The notes: generated by a model from the letters alone, not told the origin. Counted from the stretch's first letter, positions 27,052 to 36,865 are shown. The stretch is 64,000 nt of DNA from Aliibacillus thermotolerans (GCF_027853235.1 NZ_WKJG01000050.1:102707-166706); one strand, 5' to 3'. Translations and numbers: made by a program.

Positions 27052-28198
27052 ACCGTAGCTTCCCCTTTACATAAGAAACAAGTTCTTCTTCCTTATTTTT
27101 CACTTCCTTACGCAATACGGCTTTTTCCACTTCTCGCAATATCCATCCAACTTTTTTCTTTTCGATCTTCGGAAACAATGTCAATACATCTTTTCCGTTC
27201 ACCCGAAGATCTTGGCGTGACTGAATAGGTAATTGTCGATACACTTTTGCTACCTTTCTCAGCTTTTCATCATCCTTGTTATCATACACCCATTGATGGA
27301 ATCGCTCTATTTGCAGCACTCGTTCTATTCCGATGTCATATAACTCTACATCATCCCAAGAAAGGGATTCTTGTTGTTGGATGGCTTGAAAAAAATAAGA
27401 TAATGATCGCGTCATTTTTTTAGAAAAACGCCAATGAGGCCATTTCTTGTTTGCATTTCTTCCATACAAATTCCATAAAAACGCAGCCCATCTTTCGGCG
27501 GGAGTAACAAGCATATGAAAATTCCAACAAAGTGTAGGTGGTAACGGTCGTTCTGGTTGTAGTTCTACGGGAAAAGCCATAAACAGGTGATGTTTGGTCA
27601 TCAGATGGAACACTCGCTCATGATCCTTTGCTTGTAACAATCTATCTAATTCTTGTTGTATTCGTTCCACTGCAACAGAAGAGAGCAAATGTTGCAGTTG
27701 ACAAGCAGTTGTCATTGTTTTTTTTTCGATATGAAAGGATAATTCCCCAGCAAAACGGAATAATCGCAAAATCCGAAGGGGATCTTCCTGAAAACGTTTG
27801 GAAGGATCAATCGAACGAAGGATGCGATGTTGGAGGTCATTTTTTCCTCCATAAGGGTCAATGATTGTTCCGTTTTCCTTTAATGCAAGGGCATTGATCG
27901 TAAAATCACGACACGCCAAGTCTTCTTCCAACGTCTTCGTTCCCTCCCGATAAGGAGAAACCTCAACGAAGAGAGACTTCCACGGTACAAGAACCATTGG
28001 AAAAGCAGCACTTGGTTGTTTTGCCTTTGGGAAGAGGCGCATGATTTCTTTTACCGTTGCATTCATCACAACATCGATATCTTTTTCCTCTTTATTCAAT
28101 AAATAATCTCGCACTGCTCCTCCGACAATATATGCTTCATAACCAAGTAATTCAATATAACGTAATAAGGAAAAAGCCTCTTCCCATTTACGTGACAT
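27041..28198 (-). CDS. cca: CCA tRNA nucleotidyltransferase
   Basis: A 385-residue class II nucleotidyltransferase adding CCA to tRNA 3' ends. GGAVRDYLL (about 26-34) is followed by the catalytic DID (Asp40, Asp42), then the RRDFTIN-equivalent CRDFTINALAL and the DP-RILRLFRFA region. The C-terminal half is helical and variable, as in the family. It overlaps bshA and birA by 11 bp each, so it is embedded in one long transcript. Confidence 0.94.
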   Translation of the reverse strand: MSRKWEEAFSLLRYIELLGYEAYIVGGAVRDYLLNKEEKDIDVVMNATVKEIMRLFPKAKQPSAAFPMVLVPWKSLFVEVSPYREGTKTLEEDLACRDFTINALALKENGTIIDPYGGKNDLQHRILRSIDPSKRFQEDPLRILRLFRFAGELSFHIEKKTMTTACQLQHLLSSVAVERIQQELDRLLQAKDHERVFHLMTKHHLFMAFPVELQPERPLPPTLCWNFHMLVTPAERWAAFLWNLYGRNANKKWPHWRFSKKMTRSLSYFFQAIQQQESLSWDDVELYDIGIERVLQIERFHQWVYDNKDDEKLRKVAKVYRQLPIQSRQDLRVNGKDVLTLFPKIEKKKVGWILREVEKAVLRKEVKNKEEELVSYVKGKLRYEG

Positions 28199-29345
28199 CC
28201 CGAACAGACCTTTCTGCTAAAACCTCCTCATACACTTTTTCATATTGTTCAACAATAGTTGAGGAGGCAAACTTATCTTCTACCCGTAACATCGCTTGCT
28301 CCGAAAATAGTTCATAAGTTTTTTGATTGAGAAGTAATTCACTCGCTTTTTTCCCTGCTACTTCCGGTTGACCAATGGGACAAATAAAACCTGTTTTGCC
28401 ATCCACAACCACTTCTGGTATTCCACCAGCGTTTGTTCCAATGACCGGCACTCCGCAAGCCATTGCTTCCAAAGCAACAAGCCCGAAGCTCTCTTTTTCC
28501 GACAGGAGAAACATCACATCTGACATGCGGATGAGAGAAGCAATATCTTTTTGATTTCCTACAAATAAAACGCGCTCTTCGATTCCTAAATGTTTCACTT
28601 CACTTTTTGCTTTTTCCCTGTCTGGCCCATCGCCAACCATTATTAAATGCGTATTCGGTACGTGCTCTAACAAAGTAGCAAATGCATAAATCACATCTGT
28701 CACTCGTTTTACAGGACGGAAATTAGAAATATGGATGGCTAATTTATCTTCCCTACGAATGCCATATTCTTCTTTTAATGCGTCTTTCTCACCATGCGGG
28801 TGATAAATACGTTCATCAATAAAATTATAAATCGTCTCGATACGATTTTCTGTATGAAGCATTTGTTTCGTTTCTTGCGCTAACGCATAAGAAACAGCGG
28901 TGACTTTATCGGAACGATGAATTGCATAACGAATGATTTCTCGTAACGACGGGTCATGACCTAACACGGTAATATCGGTCCCATGTAACGTCGTCACTAC
29001 TTTTACGTTTCGGTCTTTCGCCATATCTTTCGCAAGCACGGCACAAGCCGCATGAGGAACGGCGTAATGCACGTGCAAAATATCTAAATCTTCTTTTTTG
29101 ACAACTTCCGTCATTTTGCTTGCTAAAGTTAAAGAGTAAGGTGGATATTGAAAAACGTCATATTGATTCACTTCTACTTCATGAAAATAAACATTCTCAT
29201 ACGTTTTATTTAAGCGAAACGGCAAACTCGTAGTAATAAAGTGTATCTCATGACCTTTTTCAGCGAGCAATTTCCCAAGCTCTGTTGCAACAACACCTGA
29301 CCCTCCAACTGTTGGATAACATGTGATACCTATTTTCAATGTCAT
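28188..29345 (-). CDS. bshA: N-acetyl-alpha-D-glucosaminyl L-malate synthase
   Basis: A 385-residue GT4 glycosyltransferase joining UDP-GlcNAc and L-malate, the first step of bacillithiol synthesis. [19 protein letters not shown] at the N-terminus, [18 protein letters not shown] and the C-terminal [20 protein letters not shown] are family signatures. The context (bshB1 upstream with a 4-bp overlap, cca downstream) is that of B. subtilis. bshC is not in the window. Confidence 0.95.
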   Translation of the reverse strand: MTLKIGITCYPTVGGSGVVATELGKLLAEKGHEIHFITTSLPFRLNKTYENVYFHEVEVNQYDVFQYPPYSLTLASKMTEVVKKEDLDILHVHYAVPHAACAVLAKDMAKDRNVKVVTTLHGTDITVLGHDPSLREIIRYAIHRSDKVTAVSYALAQETKQMLHTENRIETIYNFIDERIYHPHGEKDALKEEYGIRREDKLAIHISNFRPVKRVTDVIYAFATLLEHVPNTHLIMVGDGPDREKAKSEVKHLGIEERVLFVGNQKDIASLIRMSDVMFLLSEKESFGLVALEAMACGVPVIGTNAGGIPEVVVDGKTGFICPIGQPEVAGKKASELLLNQKTYELFSEQAMLRVEDKFASSTIVEQYEKVYEEVLAERSVRDVT

Positions 29346-30046
29346 GGCAAACTCCTTTTTGGAATAGAAGAAAATAACAGTGGCTGTTCACATTTGAATC
29401 CTTCCGCAAATTGTACACCGGCTTCTTTTCCAAATAGACTGTCTCGATAGCGGACGTTTTCCAGATAACGATCGGTAAGCGGTGTCGTCACACTTCCCAC
29501 TTGCTTTTCAAATTGGCTTTGGTAACAAGATAAAGCCTCCATTTTTATCTCTTGGGCCGGGGTGATGTCGATATAAAAATCTGCAGAAACAATTCCGTTA
29601 ATAAAATAATAAAATAATTGCTTCACTTGATGAGACGGAACTTCTGGTAGGTATTTTCTAATTTTTGCGTCAAACACCGCTTCTTTTACGATGTGACAAC
29701 TAGCGCCATGATCCGGGTGGCGATCTTCATGATACGGTGCGAAAACAACATCCGGCTTCACTTTCCGAATCACGGTGACTAACTCACGATAGGACGGGTG
29801 AGACCGATCGATATGACGATCCGGAAATTCCAATTGAATTCGTTCTCTTACCCCTAATACATTGGCTGATTTGGTTGCTTCTTTTTGCCGTAACGATGGG
29901 TTTCCGTTCGACGATAATTCAGCTTTTGTTAAATTGCAAATATAGACGACATCTCCATTTTCCACATGGGTACGAATAGTGCCTCCCATCCCGATTTCGA
30001 CATCATCGGGATGCGCACCGATTGCTAAAATGACGAACGGCTTCAT
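29342..30046 (-). CDS. bshB1: Bacillithiol biosynthesis deacetylase BshB1
   Basis: A 234-residue zinc LmbE-like deacetylase that removes the acetyl group from GlcNAc-malate. AHPDDVEIGMGGT holds the first zinc ligands and the catalytic Asp; HEDRHPDHGAS supplies further histidines. It overlaps bshA by 4 bp (ATGA) and lies 18 bp after dapB. In B. subtilis mgsA lies between dapB and bshB1; it is absent here. Confidence 0.94.
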   Translation of the reverse strand: MKPFVILAIGAHPDDVEIGMGGTIRTHVENGDVVYICNLTKAELSSNGNPSLRQKEATKSANVLGVRERIQLEFPDRHIDRSHPSYRELVTVIRKVKPDVVFAPYHEDRHPDHGASCHIVKEAVFDAKIRKYLPEVPSHQVKQLFYYFINGIVSADFYIDITPAQEIKMEALSCYQSQFEKQVGSVTTPLTDRYLENVRYRDSLFGKEAGVQFAEGFKCEQPLLFSSIPKRSLP

Positions 30047-30064
30047 CCATAACTCTCCTTCACT

Positions 30065-30868
30065 CTATTCCATAATATTTTCTAACCCGTAGACAAGGGT
30101 TTTTAATTGTAACACACTTTCTACCGCCAGCTTCACACCGGGCATAAAAGATTGTCGGTTCATGGAATCATGGCGAATCGTCAACGTTTGTCCCGTTCCT
30201 CCAAATATAACTTCTTGATGGGCAACCAGTCCAGGAAGACGAACGCTATGGATGTGTATCCCTTCTACTTCTCCTCCGCGCGCTCCAATCAACTCTTCTT
30301 TTTCCTCCGGATGCCCTTGTTTTTTAAACGGTCTTACTTCATTGATTAAAGAAGCCGTTTTTTGCGCCGTTCCAGATGGGGCATCTAACTTTCGGTCATG
30401 ATGCATTTCTAATATTTCAACATCTTGAAAGTATTTAGCCGCCATTTGAGAAAATTTCATCATTAAAATTGCCCCAACGGCAAAGTTTGGCGCGACAATT
30501 GCACCAATTTCTTTCTCTTCTGCTTTTTCGCGCAACCGCTTAACATCTGAATCAGTAAAACCAGTTGTCCCTACAACCGGGCGAACGTGATGGTCAAGGG
30601 CTAATTCTAAATGACGCTTCCCTGCTTCAGGAGTCGTTAAATCAATTAACACATCCGCTTCCACTTCTTCTAAACACGTCTTCATATCGTCATACACAGG
30701 AGCATCTATATTTGGCATCCCCGGCAATTCACGAAGTTGTTTACCATTATTTTTTGAATCTACTGCTGCCACAAGAACGAAATGTTCGGTCTCATCTACC
30801 AATTTGACCGCTTCTTTTCCCATATTTCCACGAGGACCAGCAATGATCAATCGTACTTCTTCCTTCAT
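30065..30868 (-). CDS. dapB: 4-hydroxy-tetrahydrodipicolinate reductase
   Basis: A 267-residue NAD(P)H reductase of lysine and diaminopimelate synthesis, needed for peptidoglycan and spore dipicolinate. N-terminal [10 protein letters not shown] is the dinucleotide loop (a GxxGxxG variant); [15 protein letters not shown] carries the catalytic His and Lys. The length fits the family. It lies 7 bp downstream of the MazG-like gene and upstream of bshB1 in one operon. Confidence 0.95.
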   Translation of the reverse strand: MKEEVRLIIAGPRGNMGKEAVKLVDETEHFVLVAAVDSKNNGKQLRELPGMPNIDAPVYDDMKTCLEEVEADVLIDLTTPEAGKRHLELALDHHVRPVVGTTGFTDSDVKRLREKAEEKEIGAIVAPNFAVGAILMMKFSQMAAKYFQDVEILEMHHDRKLDAPSGTAQKTASLINEVRPFKKQGHPEEKEELIGARGGEVEGIHIHSVRLPGLVAHQEVIFGGTGQTLTIRHDSMNRQSFMPGVKLAVESVLQLKTLVYGLENIME

Positions 30869-30875
30869 TTACCTC

Positions 30876-31208
30876 TCATCCTTCCTTTTTCTTTGTCCAA
30901 CGATTTTTATCTCTCGTTTTAAATTTCTTCATCACAAGATCAAAAGCTTCTTCCAAATCAATATGTAAAGAATTTGCAAATGAGATGAGAACAAATAAAA
31001 CATCCCCAAGTTCCTCTTCCATGGAACTGTCTTCTTCTGTATTTTTTTTAGGTTTTTCCCCGTAACGATGGTTCACTTCACGTGCTAATTCACCCGTTTC
31101 TTCACTGAGTCGGGCGAGCATCGTTAACGGCTCGAAATAACCTTCTTTAAATTGTTGAATATAATCATCCACTTCTTGTTGCATCATGCGCATCGTCTTA
31201 TCAGACAT
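30876..31208 (-). CDS. ypjD: MazG-like nucleotide pyrophosphohydrolase (YpjD)
   Basis: A 110-residue all-alpha NTP pyrophosphatase. The metal-binding signature is EETGEL ... EELGDVLF (E-x3-E and E-x2-D). It is a single-domain enzyme expected to hydrolyse aberrant nucleoside triphosphates. It is the first gene of the ypjD-dapB-bshB1-bshA-cca-birA operon, with a TTGTCA/TACGAT promoter upstream, divergent from the YitT gene. Confidence 0.88.
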   Translation of the reverse strand: MSDKTMRMMQQEVDDYIQQFKEGYFEPLTMLARLSEETGELAREVNHRYGEKPKKNTEEDSSMEEELGDVLFVLISFANSLHIDLEEAFDLVMKKFKTRDKNRWTKKKEG

Positions 31209-31232
31209 GTATAGCCTCCTCTCATCCTCATT

Positions 31233-31261
31233 ATCGTAACGAATTTCTTTTTCTTTGACAA
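31233..31261 (-). promoter_or_regulatory. Promoter of the ypjD-dapB-bsh-cca-birA operon
   Basis: Minus strand TTGTCA (31256-31261), 17-bp spacer, TACGAT (31233-31238). Confidence 0.55.
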
Positions 31262-31274
31262 ACGAGAAGGTTTG

Positions 31275-31304
31275 TTGCTTTCATTGGGGTGTTTTCACTA
31301 TAAT
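31275..31304 (+). promoter_or_regulatory. Promoter of the YitT-family gene
   Basis: TTGCTT (31275-31280), 18-bp spacer, TATAAT (31299-31304), about 40 nt upstream of the GTG start. Confidence 0.65.
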
Positions 31305-31342
31305 ATAGAGGATTGTGAATGGAGGCAAGGAGGGAAGCTTCT

Positions 31343-32191
31343 GTGAATTATTTTAAACATGGAAAAAATGTTTTCTTTATGATTCTTGGAACGGCGATTA
31401 TGTCCTTTGGGATCGTCTATTTTAACATGGAGCATCAACTTGCCGACGGAGGATTCACAGGAATTACATTGTTATTGTATTTTCTCTTTGGCATCGATCC
31501 TGCTTTCTCTAATTTAGTATTAAATGTGCCTCTTTTTTATTTAAGTTGGAAATTACTTGGTCGTGATGTCTTTTTTTATACGCTAATTGGAACGTTTAGC
31601 TTGTCGTTCTTTTTGTGGTTTTTTCAAGTTTTTCCACTGATCTCTTTATCGTTAGAAGAAGATATGACAATTGTGGCATTGTTTGCTGGAGTATTTATTG
31701 GAGCAGGGTTAGGAATTGTATTTCGGTTTGGTGGAACAACCGGGGGCGTTGATATTATCGCAAAACTCGGTTTTAAATATTTTGGTTGGAGCATGGGACG
31801 GACGTTGTTCGTTTTTGATACGTGTGTCATTACCTTATCTCTTATTTATTTAAATTACCGAGAAGCGATGTATACTCTCATGCTCGTTTTCGTGTCAGCG
31901 AAAGTGATCGACTTAATTCAACAAGGTGCCTACTCGGCAAAAGCAGCCTTTATTATTTCTGAATACCATGAAGAAATTGCTGAAACAATTATAAAAGAAA
32001 TGGATCGTGGGGCAACGATGATGAAAGGGAAAGGATCGTTTACCGGTTCAGAAAAAGAAATTCTATACTGTGTTGTCGGTCGCAATGAAATTGTGCGCTT
32101 AAAAAACATCGTACAACAAATTGATCCTTATGCCTTTGTGACGGTAAGCGATGTGAATGAAGTGATTGGTGAAGGTTTTACTAGAGATTAG
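31343..32191 (+). CDS. ypjC: YitT-family membrane protein (YpjC-like)
   Basis: A 282-residue integral membrane protein with about five N-terminal membrane helices (first about residues 8-28) and a C-terminal soluble DUF2179 domain (about 215-280; GATMMKGKGSFTGSEKEILYCVVGRNE). GTG at 31343 is chosen because AAGGAGG lies 9 nt upstream. It sits at the ypjC position of B. subtilis but is flanked by leftward genes on both sides. Transport function is suspected for the family but unproven. Confidence 0.82.
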   Translation: MNYFKHGKNVFFMILGTAIMSFGIVYFNMEHQLADGGFTGITLLLYFLFGIDPAFSNLVLNVPLFYLSWKLLGRDVFFYTLIGTFSLSFFLWFFQVFPLISLSLEEDMTIVALFAGVFIGAGLGIVFRFGGTTGGVDIIAKLGFKYFGWSMGRTLFVFDTCVITLSLIYLNYREAMYTLMLVFVSAKVIDLIQQGAYSAKAAFIISEYHEEIAETIIKEMDRGATMMKGKGSFTGSEKEILYCVVGRNEIVRLKNIVQQIDPYAFVTVSDVNEVIGEGFTRD

Positions 32192-32290
32192 ACATGCGAA
32201 TGGAGAGTACAGACTAGGACATCGTTTTTTCTGTGCGAAGAACGCAAATGGATTACCATCTTTGAATGACGTACGATATCATGGATAAGA

Positions 32291-32324
32291 AAAGTTGCCT
32301 CTCTCTAATTAAGAGGCAACTTTT
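32291..32324. terminator. Bidirectional terminator between ypjC and the zinc protease gene
   Basis: Perfect 12-bp stem AAAGTTGCCTCT / AGAGGCAACTTT with T-runs on both sides. It ends at the stop of the convergent gene. Confidence 0.85.
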
Positions 32325-33001
32325 TATTCTTCCGTCATTAAAAAGTACATGGAGATAAAACGGACGAGTTCTAATACAGCAACAAGCGCTGCTGCCACAT
32401 ACGTCAATGCTGCGGCATCTAATACTTTTCGCGTTTCTCTCTCCTCGTGGTTATTAATAATTCCGCTTGCGACAATTTGGTGCATCGCACGATTACTTGC
32501 GTTAAATTCCACCGGTAACGTCACCAATTGGAATAACACCGCAGCGGACATGAAAATAATTCCTAACAATAACATGTTCGTTGCTTGGAAAAAGATCCCG
32601 GCAAGAATGAAAAAGAAAGACAAGTTAGAACCAAGATTTGCTACCGGTACGAGGCTATGGCGAAAGCGTAAAAATGCATAATCTTCCGCATCTTGAATCG
32701 CATGTCCTACCTCGTGTGCTGCTACCGCTTGACCGGCAACACTGCGGCCATAATAAATTTCTTCAGACAAACGAACCGTTTTGGAACGAGGATCGTAATG
32801 ATCCGTTAGTTGTCCACGAATTGGTTCCACATTGACATCATAAATACCGTTATCTTGAAGTATCTTTTCAGCCACTTCTTTACCAGTCATTCCTGATGAG
32901 TTAGGGACTTGTGAATACTTACTATATGCTTTTTTTACTTTCATTTGCGCCCAAATCGGAATGATTAAAAGCGCTAAAAAGTACAAAAGAAAAATACCCA
33001 T
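32324..33001 (-). CDS. YugP-like membrane zinc metallopeptidase
   Basis: A 225-residue protein with an N-terminal membrane helix, a zinc-binding HEVGH (His96, Glu97, His100) inside AVAAHEVGHAIQDAEDY, then two to three further hydrophobic helices. This is the YugP type of neutral zinc metallopeptidase. Its physiological substrate is unknown. GGAGGAGG precedes the ATG and a good promoter lies upstream. B. subtilis yugP lies elsewhere, so this is an insertion relative to that order. Confidence 0.85.
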   Translation of the reverse strand: MGIFLLYFLALLIIPIWAQMKVKKAYSKYSQVPNSSGMTGKEVAEKILQDNGIYDVNVEPIRGQLTDHYDPRSKTVRLSEEIYYGRSVAGQAVAAHEVGHAIQDAEDYAFLRFRHSLVPVANLGSNLSFFFILAGIFFQATNMLLLGIIFMSAAVLFQLVTLPVEFNASNRAMHQIVASGIINNHEERETRKVLDAAALTYVAAALVAVLELVRFISMYFLMTEE

Positions 33002-33031
33002 ACCAGACCTCCTCCACGATGCTTTATCTTT

Positions 33032-33061
33032 ATTTTAATTTAAAACGTCAAATAAAGTCAA
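33032..33061 (-). promoter_or_regulatory. Promoter of the YugP-like gene
   Basis: Minus strand TTGACT (33056-33061), 18-bp spacer, TAAAAT (33032-33037). Confidence 0.65.
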
Positions 33062-33099
33062 TTCTTTTACTTTTCAAAGGGAGATAAAAGTGTGAACAT

Positions 33100-33924
33100 T
33101 TATTCCCTTAACCTCTCTTTTGTCTTGTCTCCTCTATATTTTCTCCAACCTGTATATGTTAATGCAATCATAATTGTTGTCCCAATGGAAAACAAGACGA
33201 TCCAGAACGAAGGATCCACCGTCGCACGTGCTGGTTCGATAAGATGTTGTACGTGAGAAAGCAGCTTGACAACATCTTCAGATTCTTCCCTTTCAAGCCA
33301 AGAAGATTCCCGCTCCATATACTCTAAGTAAGAAATGAGCGGCATATAACGGCTTTCCGGTTCACCGGTCATCATAGCCGGACGAATTTGTTCAAAGGTA
33401 TGCTGCCATTCTTGGTAAGACACTCGCGCTTTTTCTTTTTCTCCTCTTTCGATAAGGCTTTTTGCTTCTTCTAACAACGGTAACGATTGCTTTGCTACAT
33501 TTTTCCATAATGGATTATTTTTGCTGAGAATGGCATCTGTAGATAAATAAAATGAGTACGTATAGGACTGTCGTTTTTCGTCACTCAGTGTGACCGATGT
33601 CAGTGCTTCACCGGCTCGTTCAAAGGAATACAAAAAATGTTTCATCTGATTAGTATTCATTTCATAAGTAGAAAAAGAAAGCGCTGGTAAATGTAGATCG
33701 AGCCAATGATATATTTTTTTCCCTTCTTCATACTTCCCTTGTTCAACCAACGTATACATCGTTTTTACTTTTTCATACCATGTTTCAAAGGACACATCTT
33801 CTTTCGTTTCACTATCCATACTTTTGGGAGCAATCACTACAAATAAAACAATGAGTAACATGATGCTTATCCAGCGAAAAAGGTAGGTGATTGCTTGCCG
33901 GAATGGTTGCTGAATGACCGGCAT
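33100..33924 (-). CDS. ypjB: Sporulation protein YpjB
   Basis: A 274-residue protein with an N-terminal hydrophobic segment (WISIMLLIVLFVVIA), a helical extracytoplasmic domain and a C-terminal membrane helix (FWIVLFSIGTTIMIALTYTGW) followed by a basic tail. This layout and the neighbours match YpjB, a poorly characterised sporulation protein. The ATG at 33924 is 6 nt after GGAGG; the ATG at 33930 is too close. It lies between ypjA and the YugP-like gene. Confidence 0.78.
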   Translation of the reverse strand: MPVIQQPFRQAITYLFRWISIMLLIVLFVVIAPKSMDSETKEDVSFETWYEKVKTMYTLVEQGKYEEGKKIYHWLDLHLPALSFSTYEMNTNQMKHFLYSFERAGEALTSVTLSDEKRQSYTYSFYLSTDAILSKNNPLWKNVAKQSLPLLEEAKSLIERGEKEKARVSYQEWQHTFEQIRPAMMTGEPESRYMPLISYLEYMERESSWLEREESEDVVKLLSHVQHLIEPARATVDPSFWIVLFSIGTTIMIALTYTGWRKYRGDKTKERLRE

Positions 33925-33982
33925 ACACATCCTCCTCTCTATCCTTGTCCTATTCTTATGAACAAGAAAAGAGGAGTAGACC

Positions 33983-34594
33983 CTAAGATGGAAGATTGAT
34001 TTGCAATCGTTTTTCTCTCACTCCAAAGAGATATGTTAACATGATTGAAACAATAGATAACCAAAAAGTAAAATAACCAATGTGGGCAATATAATCCGTT
34101 AATACAGAAGAAACCCAAGGATGCATTCCATAAACATAATCAATGACATCGTTATGTAACGTCCAGACCGCTACGATGAAAAGATGCCATCGTTTGATAC
34201 GGTAATATGGCGAAAATAAAAGCGCTTGTACTGCCATGCCTAGATGGGAAGCAATTAACATATAGTTTTGCCACGACAAGGGATCACCAAATACCCCTTG
34301 CAAACCATTCATCACCACGGCCCATATCCCGTATTTAATGAGCGTTACGGAAGCAAAAGCTTCTAATAACCCACTTCTTTTTTTCATTAAATAAAGTAAA
34401 AGTACAAAAGTAAAAAACAAGCTCGCCGTCGGACTATCTGGAACGAATGGGAGAAAAATTGGCGGTGTCGCCTCCAATTGACCATTGTACCACCAATACC
34501 CATACACCGTACCTAGTCCATTGATTATGAGAAGTAACAGTATCATCGTCGGCATTCCTAGAAAACGAATAATTACATTCATCATCAATCCCAT
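33983..34594 (-). CDS. ypjA: YpjA membrane protein (DUF1405)
   Basis: A 203-residue integral membrane protein with about six hydrophobic helices. IINGLGTVYGYWWYNGQL and the FLPFVPDSPTASLFF loop are DUF1405 signatures. It lies just downstream of qcrC, as in B. subtilis, but a terminator separates them. The function is unknown; proximity to the bc complex is suggestive only. GGGAG lies 6 nt before the ATG. Confidence 0.82.
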   Translation of the reverse strand: MGLMMNVIIRFLGMPTMILLLLIINGLGTVYGYWWYNGQLEATPPIFLPFVPDSPTASLFFTFVLLLYLMKKRSGLLEAFASVTLIKYGIWAVVMNGLQGVFGDPLSWQNYMLIASHLGMAVQALLFSPYYRIKRWHLFIVAVWTLHNDVIDYVYGMHPWVSSVLTDYIAHIGYFTFWLSIVSIMLTYLFGVREKRLQINLPS

Positions 34595-34625
34595 CCATTT
34601 CTCCCGTTTCTTTGCGATAGTAAAG

Positions 34626-34662
34626 AAAAGCTGCTCTTTTCTAAAAAGAAAGAGCAGCTTTT
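34626..34662 (-). terminator. Intrinsic terminator of the qcrABC operon
   Basis: Minus strand AAAAGCTGCTCTTT ... AAGAGCAGCTTTT followed by CTTT, about 25 bp after the qcrC stop. Confidence 0.8.
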
Positions 34663-34684
34663 ATGACGATGTGACAAGCGGTGA

Positions 34685-35557
34685 TTACTCTTCGTCACTT
34701 TCTTCTGTTGTTTCTTCACCGGCAGCATCTTCTGCAGATGCGCCATCTTCTCCACTTTCACCTTCTTGTGCACCACCGCCGCTTGCAATGTATTCCGCTA
34801 AAATTTGCAATTCTTCATCCGTACCTTCAAAAAGACCTGGTGGCATTTCGCCAATACCTTCCACCGCGATGTTTTTAATCGTATCGACATCATACTGGGT
34901 ATCAAAGAGTGATGGTCCTGCTGCACCGGAACCTTGGAGTTGATCTCCGTGACAAGCGATACAGCCTTGGTCAGAATAAATCTGATATCCTTCATGTTCC
35001 GTGTCAACTTGTTCAGCTAGTTCTGCAGCTTCGTCATCGAGCATCTCTCCTTGTTCCGCAGCAGCTTCCCAGTCATGATTTTCAACAGCTTCCCATGTTA
35101 AATAGACAACTGCAAGAACTGCGAGTAACATCATACCGGAAGCGATCGGACGTCTTGAAGCACGTCTTTCCGGACCACGATCGAGCCACGGTGCAAGTAA
35201 AAGTGCTCCAAATGAAAGAGCTGGAATGATGACGATACCAATCACGACATAATCACCAGAAACAAATTCGTATTTTAACAGTTGGTACAAAAATAGAAAA
35301 TACCAGTCCGGTAATGGAATGTAACCGGAATCCGTTGGGTCTGCCAATCTTTCCAATGGAGACGGGTGTGCAGCTGTCAAGCATAGGTAACCAACGAGAA
35401 AAACAGCCCCTACTAACCATTCTTTTAACAGGAAGTTAGGAAAGAAAGCTTCTGTTTTACCGGGATATTCTGAATAATCCTTAGGTATATTTGGTTTTCT
35501 ACCTGATGCAGGCACACGGGAATCCCCAACGAACTTCATTCCTTTTCCACGTTGCAT
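34685..35557 (-). CDS. qcrC: Menaquinol-cytochrome c reductase, cytochrome b/c subunit
   Basis: A 290-residue fusion of a subunit-IV-like membrane part (three helices, about 45-150; HPSPLERLADPTDSGYIPLPDW) and a C-terminal cytochrome c domain with CIACH (about 196-200) as the heme c site and a MPPG methionine as probable axial ligand. It receives electrons in the bc complex. The start MQRGKGMKFVGDSR follows AAGGAGGG. The last 30 residues are a Gly/Glu/Asp-rich acidic tail that B. subtilis QcrC lacks. Confidence 0.93.
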   Translation of the reverse strand: MQRGKGMKFVGDSRVPASGRKPNIPKDYSEYPGKTEAFFPNFLLKEWLVGAVFLVGYLCLTAAHPSPLERLADPTDSGYIPLPDWYFLFLYQLLKYEFVSGDYVVIGIVIIPALSFGALLLAPWLDRGPERRASRRPIASGMMLLAVLAVVYLTWEAVENHDWEAAAEQGEMLDDEAAELAEQVDTEHEGYQIYSDQGCIACHGDQLQGSGAAGPSLFDTQYDVDTIKNIAVEGIGEMPPGLFEGTDEELQILAEYIASGGGAQEGESGEDGASAEDAAGEETTEESDEE

Positions 35558-35600
35558 TGGTTTCCCTCCTTCAATACTTATCCACAATACGCGCCAAATC

Positions 35601-36275
35601 TTATAGCGGCCCAGCGATTCCTTGACGACGGATCATAATAAAGTGAACAGCCATGAGTCCAAGTAAAGCCGCTGGTAAGAAGAACACATGGATGGCGAAG
35701 AATCGTGTTAACGTTTGAGCTCCGACAATTTCCGGATCTCCTGATAGCAAGGTTTTTATGAGAGTACCTATAATTGGAACACTTTCAGCCATCTGTAGTC
35801 CGACAACTGTCGCGAAGTATGCTTTCATATCCCAAGGTAACAAATAACCGGTAAAGCCTAGACCCATTAAGATGAAAAACATGAGAACACCTACAACCCA
35901 GTTTAACTCTCTTGGCTTTTTGTATGCACCTGTGAAGAACACACGTAACGTATGTAAAAAGACCATCACTATCACGAGACTTGCTCCCCAATGGTGCATT
36001 CCTCGAACAATCATACCGAACGCCACTTCACCTTGTAAATATTTCACCGATTCATACGCGTTCACAATATCAGGTACATAATACATCGTTAAAAACATGC
36101 CTGACAAAAATTGGATGACGATGATGAAGAATGTCAGCCCTCCAAAACAGTAAACAAACGCTGAAAAGTGATGAGCCGGGTTGACATGCTCAGGCACTTC
36201 ATGATCAGCGACGTCTCGCCAAATCGGAGTTATGTCTAGGCGTTCATCCACCCAATCATACAATCGTTGTAACAT
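35601..36275 (-). CDS. qcrB: Menaquinol-cytochrome c reductase, cytochrome b subunit
   Basis: A 224-residue cytochrome b6-type protein with four membrane helices. Heme-ligand histidines are in RGMHHWGAS and in the later FFAIHVFFLPAAL / MAVHFIMIRR helix. GYLLPWDMKAY near the middle is a quinol-site signature. It is the middle gene of qcrA-qcrB-qcrC, 14 bp after qcrA. It oxidises menaquinol at the membrane. Confidence 0.95.
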   Translation of the reverse strand: MLQRLYDWVDERLDITPIWRDVADHEVPEHVNPAHHFSAFVYCFGGLTFFIIVIQFLSGMFLTMYYVPDIVNAYESVKYLQGEVAFGMIVRGMHHWGASLVIVMVFLHTLRVFFTGAYKKPRELNWVVGVLMFFILMGLGFTGYLLPWDMKAYFATVVGLQMAESVPIIGTLIKTLLSGDPEIVGAQTLTRFFAIHVFFLPAALLGLMAVHFIMIRRQGIAGPL

Positions 36276-36289
36276 AAATGACGCCCCTC

Positions 36290-36793
36290 CTAAATTTGTG
36301 GTTCTGCTTTTCCTAGGTAAACCGTTCCGTCCCGCACTTCCACCTTGTAACGATGGAGTGGTTCTGTTGGCGGTGTACCTGCTACGTTCGTCCCGTCTTT
36401 TTCAAAACGACCACCGTGACAAGGACAGAAAAACTCATTCGGGTGATTTTCATTTGAATTCCAGTTTACTGTGCAACCTAAGTGCGTACAAACTGGTGAT
36501 AGAGCGACGATGTCATCCCCATCGAGATAAATCCATGCAGAGTTCGTCGTTTCAGAAGTGTACCAAGCATCTTCTTGTTCATAGGAAAAATCAAAACGCT
36601 GTGGTTCATCTGTCAACTCACTCACTTCTGTCACAGCATGCATGTCGCCTTCTCCAGTTGTTTGAAGAACTGGATCAATTGCGAAACGCGCCATTGGCAA
36701 AACGACCCCAGCAGCCATGAATCCGCCAACTCCGGTTAGCGTATACGTTAAAAATTGACGTCTCGACACGTTATGATCTTTTTCACTCACCAC
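36290..36793 (-). CDS. qcrA: Menaquinol-cytochrome c reductase, Rieske iron-sulfur subunit
   Basis: A 167-residue Rieske protein with an N-terminal twin-arginine-like motif (SRRQFL) and one membrane anchor. The [2Fe-2S] ligands are Cys102, His104, Cys123 and His126 in CTHLGC and CPCHGG; Cys107 and Cys125 form the usual disulfide. Tandem GTG codons follow AAGGAGGGATAT, so the start is GTG at 36793 or 36790. It is the first gene of the bc operon, with a TTGACA/TATCAT promoter. Confidence 0.94.
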   Translation of the reverse strand: MVSEKDHNVSRRQFLTYTLTGVGGFMAAGVVLPMARFAIDPVLQTTGEGDMHAVTEVSELTDEPQRFDFSYEQEDAWYTSETTNSAWIYLDGDDIVALSPVCTHLGCTVNWNSNENHPNEFFCPCHGGRFEKDGTNVAGTPPTEPLHRYKVEVRDGTVYLGKAEPQI

Positions 36794-36865
36794 ATATCCC
36801 TCCTTACTCTATCCATTCGGTCCTGCCGGACATTTTACACACACTGACAACACTAGGACATACTC

